Assembly: GCA_001579985.1 (NCBI GenBank)
Contig: LRSR01014302.1
Location: 1-42,517, forward strand
Length of the DNA stretch: 42,517 nt
Reading direction: 5' to 3'
DNA from: Hypsibius dujardini
Lineage: Eukaryota; Tardigrada; Eutardigrada; Parachela; Hypsibiidae
This document shows, piece after piece, positions 31,391 through 42,517 of the stretch (its first letter is position 1; each line of letters starts with the position of its first letter). Position numbers and translations under genes: made by a program. Under the pieces are notes generated by a model, which was not told where the DNA came from, did no database searches, and saw only the letters and a list, made by a program, of their open reading frames with translations.

Positions 31391-34300
31391 CAGGCAGACA
31401 GACAAATAGGCAAAGAGGTAAAGGCAGAGAGCATAAAAGCAGAAAGGTAGATAAGACTGATAAGGCAGACACATAGTCGAACAAGTGAATAGCTTACCGG
31501 CGTCATCCTTAAGCTCTCGCTGCATGAACGTCACCAACGACCGGTAAATGGACACACACAGATCGTCATACTGCTGACGGAAAGCACTGAGATCAAACTG
31601 CCGCAGAGCATGCTGATTTTGCTTGAGTGTGTTGACGCGCTGGTACTTCTCATCTCCGCTGTATTGCTTCATCAGGTCTACTAGCCGCAGCCCATTCAGC
31701 AGCCACATGGCGAAGTGCTCCATGCCGGCTTTCTTATTCTTCAGGACGTTTTGAATAGCGTTCTTCGCACCAGAAAGAAGTTCCTTGACAGCCTTCTCGT
31801 TGTTGATCTGGTCGGTGTAGCGGACAGCCATGAATAGCAGGTAAGCCGGGAGACCGGGATAGTTGAGTGTGCTGGCTAGTTCGGGAGGTACACTGGTCAG
31901 ACAGCGTACCAAATGCTCGGTGGCGGATTGCGGATACTCGATCATTCCCATGTGTCCTGCCTTGAGGTGTTGGATCAACGGGACGTCGTCTTCTAGGTCG
32001 GCGTCGTTCAAGATGTTCACCGCGCTAGTGCCATCTGTAAGGGGAAAAGTATTTAGGATAATGAAATCCCAATCAAACAGTCAAATAATCAGATAGTCAC
32101 ATAAACAGATTCATTGAGGCAAACAGGAAGAAGGATAGACAGAGTGAGACAAGCAGAAAAGAAGATGGTATTAAAATGGTAGAGAGAAATGGTACGGAAG
32201 ATAGTACAGAGAGAAAGACAGACAAACTGATGGACGAGAGACAGGCAGGGAGAAACAGGTAAACATAAATAGACACACACACACACACAGACAAGACAGT
32301 CGCAGACGCAGATCTTACCTCGCTGTCCTAAGGCTTTTTCTAGTTGATGAACCTTCTTCTTGAGTCCTTTGTTCTCTTTCAGCAACGTTTCATTGGCAAT
32401 CATCGTTTTCTGTAAAAGGACATCACACAAATCTGTCACAATTATAGGAGCCATTTAAACACTCGCAGGTAAGGCAAGACTTTCTTTAATTGGCTCGAAA
32501 AAACAATTTGAATGGACCGAAGAGCTATCAAAATCCTATAATTTTGCTGGCAGAAAACTGAATCATCCGGTGAGAGTGAAGTGCGAACGCGGACAGTTTC
32601 GGATGAATCAAATTCAAAGCCGGTACGCGTAAGTGGACAAGCGTTGTCCACACTGAGTAGGCGTTCAGGTAGTGAGAGAAAATCAACTCCTTACCGTAGT
32701 GTCCTCGGCAAGTCGGCTCAATCCATCACGCAAGTTGGACGACTTGCTCAGCTGCAGCACAAAAGAACATTCGATTACGACTACAGACTGCCTCAAGAGA
32801 CAGAAAAACAAAAACAAACACGGCAAACACAAAATGAAATATTATGATTAGTACTGTATTATTAACAGGGCTGGTACTAGGCACCCTCTTCTTTTCTCAT
32901 GTTAACTCATGTCTGTCTGTCTGTCTGTCTGCCTCAATCGGTTATCTCTCCCGTGTACGAGCGTCAGCTGTGTATTACTGCGTCACTGCTCCCCGCAATG
33001 CAACAACTTACATTCGCCAGCATGATCTTCAAGCAGTCATTTTCCTTCATAAGCTGAGTGTAGCGTTCACTCAACACATTCCTCCCCGTCATCAGCTGTC
33101 TCGTCTCCGTAGCCTGAATCGCCAATGCTTCCCGCAAAGACAAAAACAGCTGATTCAAGGAAGTGGGATCCAGTGTGCCCACATCGTCCACGGTCACATT
33201 GGGAATGCTGGTCGCGAGATCGTCGGTCGTCTGCTCCGTCAAAATTGCTAAACTGGCACGTAATTCTGAGAGAGATACAAAACTCTATTATATAATACCA
33301 ACCAAGCAAACTTCCAAACAAAAATATAAACTAGTAAACTAAATTTGTAGACAATTGATAATAATGTTCTTGCTTTCATACCGTCCATTTTCGCCTCATC
33401 TAATGGACCACTCAGAGCCGACTGGCATCGCGCGAGACTACTCCGTAAGGCAAGATTGACCTCCAGATGGCGCTTGATCTTCTCACTGACAATCTCATCG
33501 ACCGCCGGTCGCATTTCCAACTGGTGCTTCAATATGCTATTTTGTTCCCGCAGCACCTGTACTTCATCCATGCCAGCGGCATCAATACAGGTAAACAACC
33601 CATCCGCCGAATGATTTGTATCCTGTTGAAACAAAGTACAATATTTTCTTTTCAACATTACATCTGCTAATAAAGAATAAAGAAAAAGTGAAAGAATAAA
33701 AAAGTCCTACCCCAACGACGCCGTCGTCCTCGACGAAACCGTCCATGCCGGGTTTCGGGGACGTGCTGTCGAGATGGAATCCGGGCCAGCCGTTGTGGGC
33801 GCCACGACGACTCGTCGCCTTGGACCGCTGAGTGGAATATCCATCATCCTAAAAAAGTGCAGAAAACGATTGGCCGGTGCAAACAGGCACGGAATCAAGG
33901 ATCAAAGTCAAGAAAGAGAAAAACTTTTATCGGTATAAACAATAAAGCAATGTAGCAAGACCTGAATCTGGTGAACTTACTCCAATTTCCGGAACGAAGA
34001 CGGTAGAAGCCGTAGCGCTATTATCGCTGTCGTTGCTCACATCCGATGGGGTGCGTTGGAGTGAGCGAGCCTGGCGACCTTCGATCCTTGAAAGTAAAGC
34101 AACACTTATGAATACGAAAAAGCAATGAGCAAAACAACGTTCACGACTCATCCGCAAGCAAAAAGCGAAAAAAGAAGATACAAACACTCGAGAAAGAAAC
34201 TGTGAATTCGTGCCTGCTTGGCTCTTTTAGTTTCTGTTTGTATCTGTTTGTCTGTCTGTCTGTTTCTGTGCCTCTCTGTATTCGCAATGCGTGTTAAACG

Positions 34301-36025
34301 AGTTAAATAGTGTCTGACGTATCAGTGTCTGTTTGACCGAGACTGAATCAAAGACAGACACACACCATTCCGAAAAAGTAAACACATACACCAGCACCAA
34401 AAAAGTCATGCAAAGCGCACCCAACAAGCATCCCAGCTATGGGCATCCTCAAAGCTCCTTGTCCAACACCGTTACCGGCCGTGGCGACTTTGGCTCTGCT
34501 GCAGCGATCTGAGTAAGTTAATTTCAGCCCGTGAACAAGACAAGACATACTTCATCTGATCCTCCAGGTTGGAGTGTCGTTGCCGGACGCGGTCCAGGTC
34601 GTCAAGCGCTCGCTGTCGAGCCTCCCGCTCCTCAAGCAAATCCCGCTCCAGCGTCCCGATCCGCTCGTCGTATTCCTTCGTCAACAGACCGCTCTGGCTC
34701 TTGGAGACTTCATGGAGGGCCTGGTTTTCCCGTCGAAGTGTCTGCATTTCCTCAGCGTGCTTGGAGGACTGCTCTGCGGCTTGTTGGTCCTTCGTGATGA
34801 CGGTACTGCGTAGGTTCCTGATGTCTTCCGTCAGCGACTCGGTGTGCCTCTCGTGGGTTGAGATGGTGGTTCGAAGTTCGGCGATAGTGGCATGAAGGAG
34901 GGCGATTTCGCTAGTGCGTGAGTGCAAGTCCGCTTCGAGTTGCCGCAGACCGGCGGCTTTAGTGCGGAGCTCCAGAACTTCGGCGTCCATTTTGCGGCGT
35001 GTCACTAGTTCGCCGTTCTGACGCAACAAATAAGAATAAAAAATTGAATTTTTTAATTATAATCTTGATGAATAAAAAGGTTTAATATCATTCAATAATT
35101 TAAGAAATAAAATGAAATAATTAATTTAAACCCTGTATGAAAAACTAATTAAACTTGCAAGTATTAAAATTGCCATAACGATTTCAATTGAAATCCACAT
35201 TGAAATCAATTCAAACCAGACTTTTTAGTCATAAAAGCTCCCAGTTTGGACAAATTCGACACACATACCAGTTCATCCACTTTCTGTTGGAGGGTGAAGA
35301 TCTTGTTCTCTAATCCCTTATTGAGCTGCTTGACATGGTTGACATCGCGTGCTTGAATCTAAGCGAGCGAAAAAATAGTTGCCATTTAAAGAGCGTTTTA
35401 CGTGTGCAAGACTCCGCCCCGCTCCTTCCCATACCTTGAGCGCCTTCAGTTTCCTCTTGGCCAAAAACCGCCGTATACAAGACTGCACCAGGATGATTCG
35501 CCGCAGCTGCTTCTGGTAGCGACGTCGCGCCATGAATCCACGAGCTATGCTTTGGATGCCAACGGCCAGCTTGTCCAGCAGGCGGGCTTGATACATTTTC
35601 CTAGCAGCTTTACCACGCGTAAGGGCTTGCATGCGAATTGCCATGGAACGAAGGGTGGCGAATTTTTTCCGTTGCTGGTAACCGCGAAAGGCTGTTTGAA
35701 TTTTGAGGGCCGCGGCTGACCGACGAAGATGCTGGTAATGCCTGAAAGTAAACGGTAACTTCATTTGACTCAAACACACATCTAATAGGAAACAGATAAG
35801 AAATTAGCAGACCGACAGGCAAACGTACGAAAACGGATACACGCAACGGATCAGCCAGACATAGGGGCAAACTAATCGACAGCTCTATAAAATATGAAGA
35901 CATAGGGGACAGTCATGCAGATCATCAACAAGCTATTGAGCAGACAAGCATAAACAGACGTACAGATAAATGACTAGACCGATGAACGGACAGGAAGACA
36001 GGCATGCAAAAAGAGTAAGGTACAC

Positions 36026-36076
<51 letters not shown>

Positions 36077-39000
36077 CACACAGAAACATAGGCAGAAAGA
36101 CAGCCTGAAGGAGACAGACACAGACATGAAGACAGACATAAAGACAGAGACAGACAGACAAACAGACAAACAGACAGACAGATGGACAAACGGATAAACG
36201 GAGTGCCATGAAACTGCGGATCCACATACTTTCTAGCAAGGTATCCTCTAGCAGCTGTCTGAATAGCAAGCGCCGCCCTCCGCATCTCCAAATACTTCCT
36301 GCGAGCAGCCCGGCCTCGAAAGATCTTTTGAATAATCAGACCACAAGCCATCCTCCGATCCGCTCGCAGCTTCTCCATGTAGGCAACCTGACCAGCCCGG
36401 AAGAAGATCATAGTCTTGCCAAATTTGTACTTGTCACGGTCGTCTATGAGCTTCGTCACGATAATCTCCACTGTTTTCCGGATGTTGGTGCGATCAATTT
36501 CCTTACTCCGGCACATCACACGATACCGAACGAAAAAGTCTTTATAGGTCCATCTGAAATCAGAAATGATCTTTAAATTTAGTAATCTTCATTTCCAACT
36601 GAAAATGCTCACGAAAACATTTAGATTAAGATTAAGATTTTCAGTTAAAAACAATAAATACAAATTTGATCCAGACAAAAGTATTTCGTTATCTGTTTTC
36701 CGGATTTCTTCAGATATCTGAAAATGTTTGAAATGAATTTTCTTTACTGTCAGTGAAAATGATCGCTCAATCAATGGCACGCGTTTGAACAACTGATATT
36801 GCAAGCGTTCCAGCACAATGGATTGACTGATATTATCTACTTAAAAATATCGTGATCCATAAATCAATCAGTATCCTATAACAAAAAGATATCTTATCTA
36901 AAACTGAAGACTTATTCAAGGTCCATTCCAGTGACGACTTTTAAACTCAATTACAAATTAATAACAGGACCTAACCGTAATTTAAATTAAATTAAAAACA
37001 TTATTCGTCAGCCATAACCGATTTTTTATTTAATTAAAAAAAAACCGATTTTCGGAATTTTATATCAGCATTTAATCTAACAACAGTACAATCAATCATT
37101 CAAGCTAAAACTCTTCCGCTCACCTGGAGGGATAACCGGCCGCACTGATCCTAATAGTTTCCAGCACTCCGCATGCCCTCAACTGCTGAATAGCCCGCTT
37201 CGGATCAAACCCGAAGGCCGCTTTCTCATCGTTCGGCTTGATACACCTCACGTAATGCGGCGTAGTCCGGTTGAGGGTGTCCATCAACGCTCGCAGCGAG
37301 TCTTGGAACTGCGACCCGACCGACTGGGTATGAGACTTGTGGGCAGCTCCCGCCGCCCTTGGAGTGGGCGTGTTTGAGTGGGTGAATCCGGATGCCGCCT
37401 TGGTGGGCGTGGAACCGGTTCTTGGGGGTGATTTTCCGGCAGTGAGAGTCTCTGGAGTGCCGTCCTGGAAGAGCTGCGCCACTAGCGGGAATTCCGAGGC
37501 GCGGAGAAGGTTGACGAATTCCTCGTTCATGGTGTCGCGGTTTTTGTCAAGGAAACCATCACTGTCGTATTCCACCTTGTCGGCAAAGTGGTTGATGATG
37601 AAGGACTCTTCGGAGAAGCGTGGTTTTTCAAAGTACTTCCACGACTTGTCGGCGGCTTTCTCTTTGTCTTTGGCGGTGCTGATCATTTTTCGGTTCCATG
37701 TGCCGTCTGAGCCTTTTGGCATCTGCCACACAAGACGGAAGGTTAGGGGGCAGTCATAAAGGTAAGTACCGTCGGTCTGTTCTTCGTCTGCCTTGGCAAA
37801 TTAGCTTGTAACTCCCTGCATGAAGTGAACTTAGCTAGATTGACTTATCTGCCAAAATGATTGACTGAGGGCTGCCTGAATCGTTGAGACTGTCTCCCTA
37901 AGTAACTGCCTGGATGTCTGCCTTAAGTGGATGCTGAATGTCTGCGTAACTACTGTGCCAGGATTGGCTGCACGTCTGCATAAGAGCTTGACTGAATTTC
38001 CGCATAAAGAGTTGCCCAAATCTCTGAACGTCTTGCAAATGCTGCAATCTGAATGTCTGTCGTAGATTGTGCGAATGTCTGCCAAAATAAGCGTTGCAAT
38101 GTCTGATCAAACACCGGACTGACAACCTGCCTGTCCATCTCCCTGAATAGGGATCACACTGTCTGTCTTTGTCTGTAGATGAGTGCAATTCATTAGTGCA
38201 CTCACGCGACATTCTTCATCAAGCAGATCCAAAATACCCAATCGGCCTTCGATAAGATCAATGCACGGCTGATTGTCAAAGAAATCGATCATGGTCCACT
38301 CAATCTCCTCCTTGATGTACTCCTCTTGCTCCAGCTTGAACACGTGGATGACGAATTGCTGCTGCAGCTTCTCATTTGCATAGTTGATGCAGAACTGTTC
38401 AAAACTATTCTTCTGGAATGTCTCGAACCTAACAGCACAGCATCCAAATCAGCTCCAGAAAAGTAAACGGGTCCAGCTACTTACCCGTAGATGTCCAGGA
38501 CGCCGATAAAGTGGTGCGGCTGCCTGTCCGGGATGAGTTTTCTATTGACATGCCCGACGACCCAGTTAAACAACCGTGAGTAGATGTGTTTCGCGAAGGC
38601 ATCTCGGCCGGCTTCCGCCTGAAAATCAAATAAAAACCTAACTGAGCCCGTTGGCTTACCTGCCTGTCTCATCTCTGTCTGCTTATTTGTCTGAACAGGC
38701 TATGTCTGTCTGTCTGCCTGCCCGTCTGGTTTGTTGCCTGTGCCTAACTGTCTCTCTATCCGTCTGTTAGTCTTCCGGCGCTTCAACATGTCGGTCTGTC
38801 AAACACTTACTTCCTGTAGTCGCAAAGATTTGGTCATCTGGTCTTTCACCGTGACCAGCTTTTTTTTGGTTAACCACATGCTCATTTGTGAAGCATTAAT
38901 GCCAAGCAGCGACGCAAAAATGGAAAGGTGCGGGTCGTTATCCTGTTGGGAAAAGCGTAGACAATTACAAGCACGCCTTAAACGGGTTTGTCCGGTTGAA

Positions 39001-41310
39001 TTGGGGAAACAAAGAGTCAGGATCATACCACAACCGACGAGGAGTCGTCGTTCAAGGGGATGAAGCGAATGTCCCCCAAGTGGAGGATGGCGGCTAATAT
39101 CCGAAACATAATATATTGGTCTTCTTGGGGGAAGGATAGGAGATCCAAGGCGTAGCAAGTTTCTTGGAAGGCTTCGAAATCATCCACGCCAGTTATCACA
39201 GTGTTCTGGCCTTGGTTCGTGTACCGAAATTCTTCCGGTGCATCTGCAACAGAAATCAGGCGCGCTTACAATTAACGAAAAACAGAAAGCTAAGCACACA
39301 GCTCATCAAAGAAGAATGCAAATAAATACGCAGACAGATTGGCATAAAGTAATAGTCAGACAGACAGACAGACCGACCGACATTTGGATAGACAGACAAA
39401 TAGGCAACTACAAAGACAGGCACGCAGACAAACAGACAAGCAGAGACCAAGTAGTCGCTTACCTAAACGAAGCTCCACATAATCCCGCGGCCGTTCCTTT
39501 GCTGCCGCACACAGCTGATAAAAGATATGGTAATTCCTTTCGTCCGGGCTTTGAAAGACTACACGCGACTTTTCGAGCAAGTATGTTCGCATCTTCGCTC
39601 CCGTAATAGCAAAATGCTTATCGAAGTCAATTTCAATGAACTTCCCGAACCGGCTGCTGTTATCATTGCGGGTGGTTTTTGCATTACCGATGGCCTGAAA
39701 ATCACACCATTAACAAACTTCTACCATTATTTGCAGTGGAACTAAAAAAGCCGCTATCAGACAAGTTCTTGTACCTCCATGATCGGATTGGTGGCCAAAA
39801 CCCGCTTCTCCACGTTGTGCTCGTTTGTCGTAGAACCTTTGGCCTCAGCAACATACCGCATAACGTATTTGGCACTGACGGTCTTCCCCGCTCCCGACTC
39901 GCCGGAAACGATGATGGACTGGTCTCTGTCTTCCCTGTGGGAAAAGCAAAGATTAGCCAATACAAAAACACGGATAAGGATGTAAGAAACGAATTAAAAT
40001 AAATAAATAAATAAATACATAAATAAAGAAGACTACTGAAAAAGATAAAACCGAAGAAAACAGTAGTCTCAATTGCTCACTCAAATACCAATTAAGAGTC
40101 ATAAACAATGAAACAAGCCAATCAAATGTGGGACTGAAATAGTGAATCGAAAATCAAATCCTTAAGCAATCTGTCAACCAAACGACCGAAAAACTAGCAC
40201 GGTAATCGGCTAAACATGTGATAGGCTGACCGACGGACCTCTCCATTTTGGTGAAGGCTTCCTCGGCGATGGCGAAAATATGCGGATCCAGTTCGCCCAT
40301 TGCACAGCCGCGGTAGGTCTCCATTGTCCCATTGTCGTAGATGTTCATCTCTTGGTAAGGATTAATGGCCACCAGGACGATGCCGCAGTAGGTGTAGATG
40401 GTCTTGTATTCCGCAAAGCGTACTCTGAGGTTATGTAAGACTGCAAGAAATCACCGAACACTGAGCTGGAGACACAAACGCAAACTTCAACGTAATAACT
40501 GAAGCATTACCAGCAGGCTCGTGGAGGTAGCTAAGCTGCGTGAGATCGCTAAGGCCACGGAATATTTCCGGATTCCGGAGAGGAGGGAAGCCTTTTTCGT
40601 TGGCGACTTTAACGGTAAAAATCTGAATCAAGAGATGGCAGATTTTAAATACTATCCGCGGTAACCTTACTACTCAAACGTAGTTTGTTTGCTTGCTTTC
40701 CTGCTTGTGCCAGTCACTTATCTGTTTGTCTGTTAGTCTGTCTGTCTGTCTGTTCGCCTGCCTGCCTGCCTGCCTGCTTATCGGTCTCTGTTTGTCTGTT
40801 TATGTCTGTCCGCCCGTCTATCTGTAGCTGCAGAATAGACTAACCGAGCCATTTTCCACGCGAACGTCCAGCGTCGTGTTTCCCACAGCAAAGTCATCCA
40901 CCAACGTGCCTAGTTGCCAAACCGTTTCATCACTTGGAAGCCACACCGACGTTCCCTGAAAAAAGAAGCGTTCGCTTATTTAGTACTCAAACTAGACCTA
41001 TCAAAATAGAATGGCGCAAAACAGCAGCAAAAAATTAACGCACAAAGATGTGCATTATAAGTGAAGCGCGGTAACCTTGACAGAACACCTCAAACCCTCG
41101 ATATGCCAATCATTCTCCACCGTCTAGTGAGCCATGATAATGACCGGGTTTATTTGTCAAGACGGCTATTTGTATCGTGGGTGTAACGACACTGCTCTCC
41201 ATCAGATTCGCTCAACAGTTCAACAAGTTTGCATGTTGTATGACACTTCAGTAGAGCACCTCCGCAGAACCATCGTTCTAGAGCCATTTCGGTAGGCAGT
41301 ATGCGGCCAC

Positions 41311-41351
<41 letters not shown>

Positions 41352-42190
41352 GAAAAATATAGTTACATATTTCAGAAGGAGGGACAAATAGCGGAGCCTG
41401 GTTAACTTGACTTGTACATTAGTGTCAGTTAATTGATTCGATAATTCAAAAATGTCGTAAAGATTTGCAAAACAAATTGTGTCCAGTCTACAGATGGACG
41501 CGTGTGGAACTACTGTAATTTTCATTCCGTCACCCTCCGTCCGCCTTGCGACTTGCCGGAAATCGCAGTTCGATAATTGAGGCGCTCTGCTGTCAGAAAA
41601 ATTGCCGTCCCAGGAGTTACATGCCGTGAAACCTAATCCAGCCACTTGTTCGACAACCACATCCTCGTCCCCGTACAAAAATCGATTTATGGTAATCTAA
41701 TTCAAATAGTGTATCTCTCTCCATCTCAGGGATACCTCCCCTCTTATCCACCCAGGGGTAAATTTGACTGACCATCCAGCAACGTGGATGTACATGTACG
41801 CGCGCTACTCGAAACGACGGTCCCTATCGAAAGAAGAGTCCACATCGCCAGACGCCACCGATAAAGCCCCTACGTACGCACAACACAAACACCGCAATTA
41901 TTACCGACCACCCCGGACACGACCGGCAAAAATAAGAATAAAGAATAAAGTCCATCAACACTCTTCATTGTGTTCCTTCCTTCCTAAAGTAGTCCTCAAT
42001 AAAAATGCTAAGCAACATTTGACGTGGAAGGCCGTTAATAATTTCCAACCCAATTCGCACATGAAAAATGTGATTGGAATCTGCCCTCATCGTAAGTTTG
42101 AAAGCAATAAAGCAATTTAAGCTATTGAAATTGGGCCAAACAAAAGAAAAACTACGGACAAACCTTCGTGTAGAGCTCCTGCGTCGTCAT
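30095..42190 (-). CDS. MYO5: Unconventional myosin V heavy chain, 1821 aa, 25 exons
   Basis: A processive actin motor for organelle and vesicle transport. Exons (minus): 42190-42164, 40955-40845, 40622-40511, 40440-40239, 39934-39775, 39694-39463, 39243-39029, 38942-38811, 38618-38485, 38428-38206, 37722-37124, 36553-36230, 35741-35435, 35358-35269, 35017-34551, 34086-33981, 33848-33711, 33622-33382, 33265-33012, 32751-32695, 32409-32319, 32034-31498, 31112-30839, 30755-30575, 30346-30095; 5466 nt, every junction in phase. Motor: P-loop GESGAGKT (162-169), switch I NDNSSRFG (214-221), switch II DIYGFE (439-444), loop 2 about 604-648, rich in Thr/Pro/Lys. Neck: six IQ motifs, about 788-926. 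Coiled coil with breaks follows to about 1400, then the globular DIL cargo domain to the end ([11 protein letters not shown]). Length is close to vertebrate MYO5A (about 1855). The first exon, MTTQELYTK, resembles vertebrate ASELYTK and its ATG lies upstream of a 1.2 kb intron. Confidence 0.97.
30411..30536 (-). repeat. ACAG tract, myosin V intron 24
   Basis: Plus-strand ACAG words (CTGT on the myosin sense strand), with CAAGCA and CATAC variants, fill most of the intron. Confidence 0.75.
31196..31478 (-). repeat. ACAG tract with a pure run, myosin V intron 22
   Basis: The pure tetranucleotide run at 31346-31388 is the longest of its kind in the window, with more degenerate flanks on both sides. 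It is a candidate length-polymorphic microsatellite. Confidence 0.85.
32100..32310 (-). repeat. ACAG tract and (AC)n run, myosin V intron 21
   Basis: Degenerate ACAG words plus a short ACACACAC run at about 32273-32290. Confidence 0.7.
32911..32935 (+). repeat. Short CTGT run, myosin V intron 19
   Basis: Four to five perfect CTGT units on the plus strand, antisense to myosin V. Confidence 0.7.
34232..34372 (+). repeat. CTGT-rich tract, myosin V intron 15
   Basis: Dense at 34235-34270, then degenerate. Plus-strand CTGT, antisense to myosin V. Confidence 0.65.
35796..36195 (-). repeat. ACAG tract with (GATA)12, myosin V intron 12
   Basis: Degenerate ACAG words flank twelve perfect GATA units at 36027-36074. 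Together they fill most of the 488 bp intron. Confidence 0.85.
36554..37123. other. Myosin V intron 11, AT-rich
   Basis: A 570 bp intron without a CTGT tract. It contains short inverted segments such as CCGATTTT/AAAACCGA near 37018-37056 and no gene. Confidence 0.5.
37840..38186 (+). repeat. Highly degenerate TGTCTG tract, myosin V intron 10
   Basis: The word (G/A)ATGTCTG recurs roughly every 15-60 bp with diverse spacers, unlike the denser tracts. It looks like an old tract decaying by substitution. Plus-strand orientation, antisense to myosin V. Confidence 0.55.
38660..38780 (+). repeat. CTGT tract, myosin V intron 8
   Basis: CTGTCTGTCTGCCTGCC words between exons 8 and 9, antisense to myosin V. 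Confidence 0.75.
39357..39447 (-). repeat. ACAG tract, myosin V intron 6
   Basis: CAGACAGACAGACAG with CGAC variants. CTGT on the myosin sense strand; ends about 15 bp from the exon 6 donor. Confidence 0.75.
40688..40830 (+). repeat. CTGT/CCTG tract, myosin V intron 2
   Basis: CTGT units and a run of GCCT units (about 40755-40776) occupy most of this 222 bp intron, antisense to myosin V. Confidence 0.75.
40956..42163 (-). other. MYO5: Myosin V intron 1 (1.2 kb)
   Basis: Open frames at 41220-41678 (minus) and 41764-42120 (plus) lie in this intron. Neither begins with a supported ATG or resembles a family, so I leave them uncalled. A pure ACAG run is at 41313-41344. Being a large first intron next to a 27 nt coding exon, it may carry regulatory sequence. 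Confidence 0.6.
41313..41344 (-). repeat. Pure (ACAG)8 run, myosin V intron 1
   Basis: Uninterrupted tetranucleotide units on the plus strand; CTGT on the myosin sense strand. Confidence 0.85.
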
Positions 42191-42435
42191 TGTTCCCGGG
42201 GCGAAGACGTTCAAATAATTCCGTTATATTAATTCCATTTATTAGAACCAACGAGGGGATTCCCGACAAATATCCCTAAGCCTGAAAAAAAAATGAAAAA
42301 GACAATACAAATACAAGAAAATGACGTACCAGCCAAGTTCGGTCACATGTCGGTCTTTTTCGCAGTCAAACCGGCCGACCTTGGCTGGCAAACAATATTT
42401 TTGATAGCTTCTAGCGCATGGAAGCTCACGTTGTG
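42191..42435. other. Upstream flank of myosin V
   Basis: 5' flank of myosin V and perhaps intron of a divergent plus-strand gene. A short inverted repeat (CCAGCCAAG near 42332 and CTTGGCTGG near 42380) is visible; no TATA box is obvious. Confidence 0.4.
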
Positions 42436-42445
42436 ATCTTATTTC

Positions 42446-42500
42446 AGATTAAAGCTTCCAATAAGTCACTGTATCCAACAGAATACATACGAGGAAGATT
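42446..42500 (+). CDS. Possible partial internal exon of an unidentified gene at the window edge
   Basis: An acceptor-like TTATTTCAG is followed by an open 55-base segment and a donor-like TTGG|GTGAGT. Read from the first base it gives IKASNKSLYPTEYIRGRLG. The composition is protein-like, but I cannot name a family. It could be a chance splice-like arrangement; sequence beyond the window is needed. Confidence 0.3.
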
Positions 42501-42517
42501 GGGTGAGTGGATGGGAC

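Noticed and set aside
31276-31506. Cys-Leu-Ser-Val repeat 'proteins' in many frames across the window
   Set aside because: They are translations of CTGT tetranucleotide tracts; any such repeat without stops stays open in several frames.
41220-41678. 152-codon minus-strand frame in myosin V intron 1
   Set aside because: It begins at GTG and part of it is the ACAG run. The myosin exon 1 to exon 2 join is already complete without it.
41764-42120. 118-codon plus-strand frame in myosin V intron 1
   Set aside because: Non-ATG start, Lys/His/Asn-rich composition typical of AT-rich non-coding DNA, and no family match.

Overview
This 42.5 kb window is nuclear DNA from an invertebrate animal. It holds nine identifiable spliced protein genes with canonical GT-AG introns. 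Many introns are only 55-110 bp; others are lengthened by simple repeats. No prokaryotic operon, CRISPR array, rRNA or convincing tRNA was seen. An ecdysozoan such as a tardigrade is my guess from compactness and gene style, but the sequence does not prove it.

Layout, left to right: a class A GPCR on minus (570-3171); PLPBP, the YggS/PROSC PLP-homeostasis protein, on plus (4323-9137), with a complete TOMM20 gene (7739-8314, plus) nested in its sixth intron; GOLGA7, the palmitoyltransferase partner protein, on minus (9612-11004); BORCS7, a lysosome-positioning BORC subunit, on plus (12022-12847); a CYP2-clan-like microsomal cytochrome P450 on plus (14696-18399); SIL1, the BiP nucleotide exchange factor, on minus (18840-21577); a 5.2 kb intergenic region with a decayed foldback element; SRF, a MADS-box factor, on plus (26796-29074); and a 25-exon unconventional myosin V on minus (30095-42190). 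A possible partial exon of another plus-strand gene sits at the right edge. Every exon chain was joined by hand: reading phases are consistent across all junctions and the joined proteins resemble known families end to end.

The genes are unrelated housekeeping and signalling functions and do not form a pathway. Several are membrane-traffic or organelle components (TOMM20, GOLGA7, BORCS7, SIL1, myosin V), which is probably chance.

The unusual content is mainly non-coding. There is a near-perfect 778 bp palindrome in a P450 intron, and degenerate CTGT/ACAG tracts in about 18 introns but hardly any in intergenic DNA. The sequence upstream of the P450 is duplicated. TOMM20 has an uninterrupted coding sequence in a same-strand host intron, with a cluster of TGCGCA sites just upstream. 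All eight P450 introns are phase 1. There are tiny coding exons, and three genes have splice-acceptor-like sequence directly before the ATG. I see no evidence for a wholly new molecular system. The most testable novelties are the intronic hairpin and the nested TOMM20 gene.
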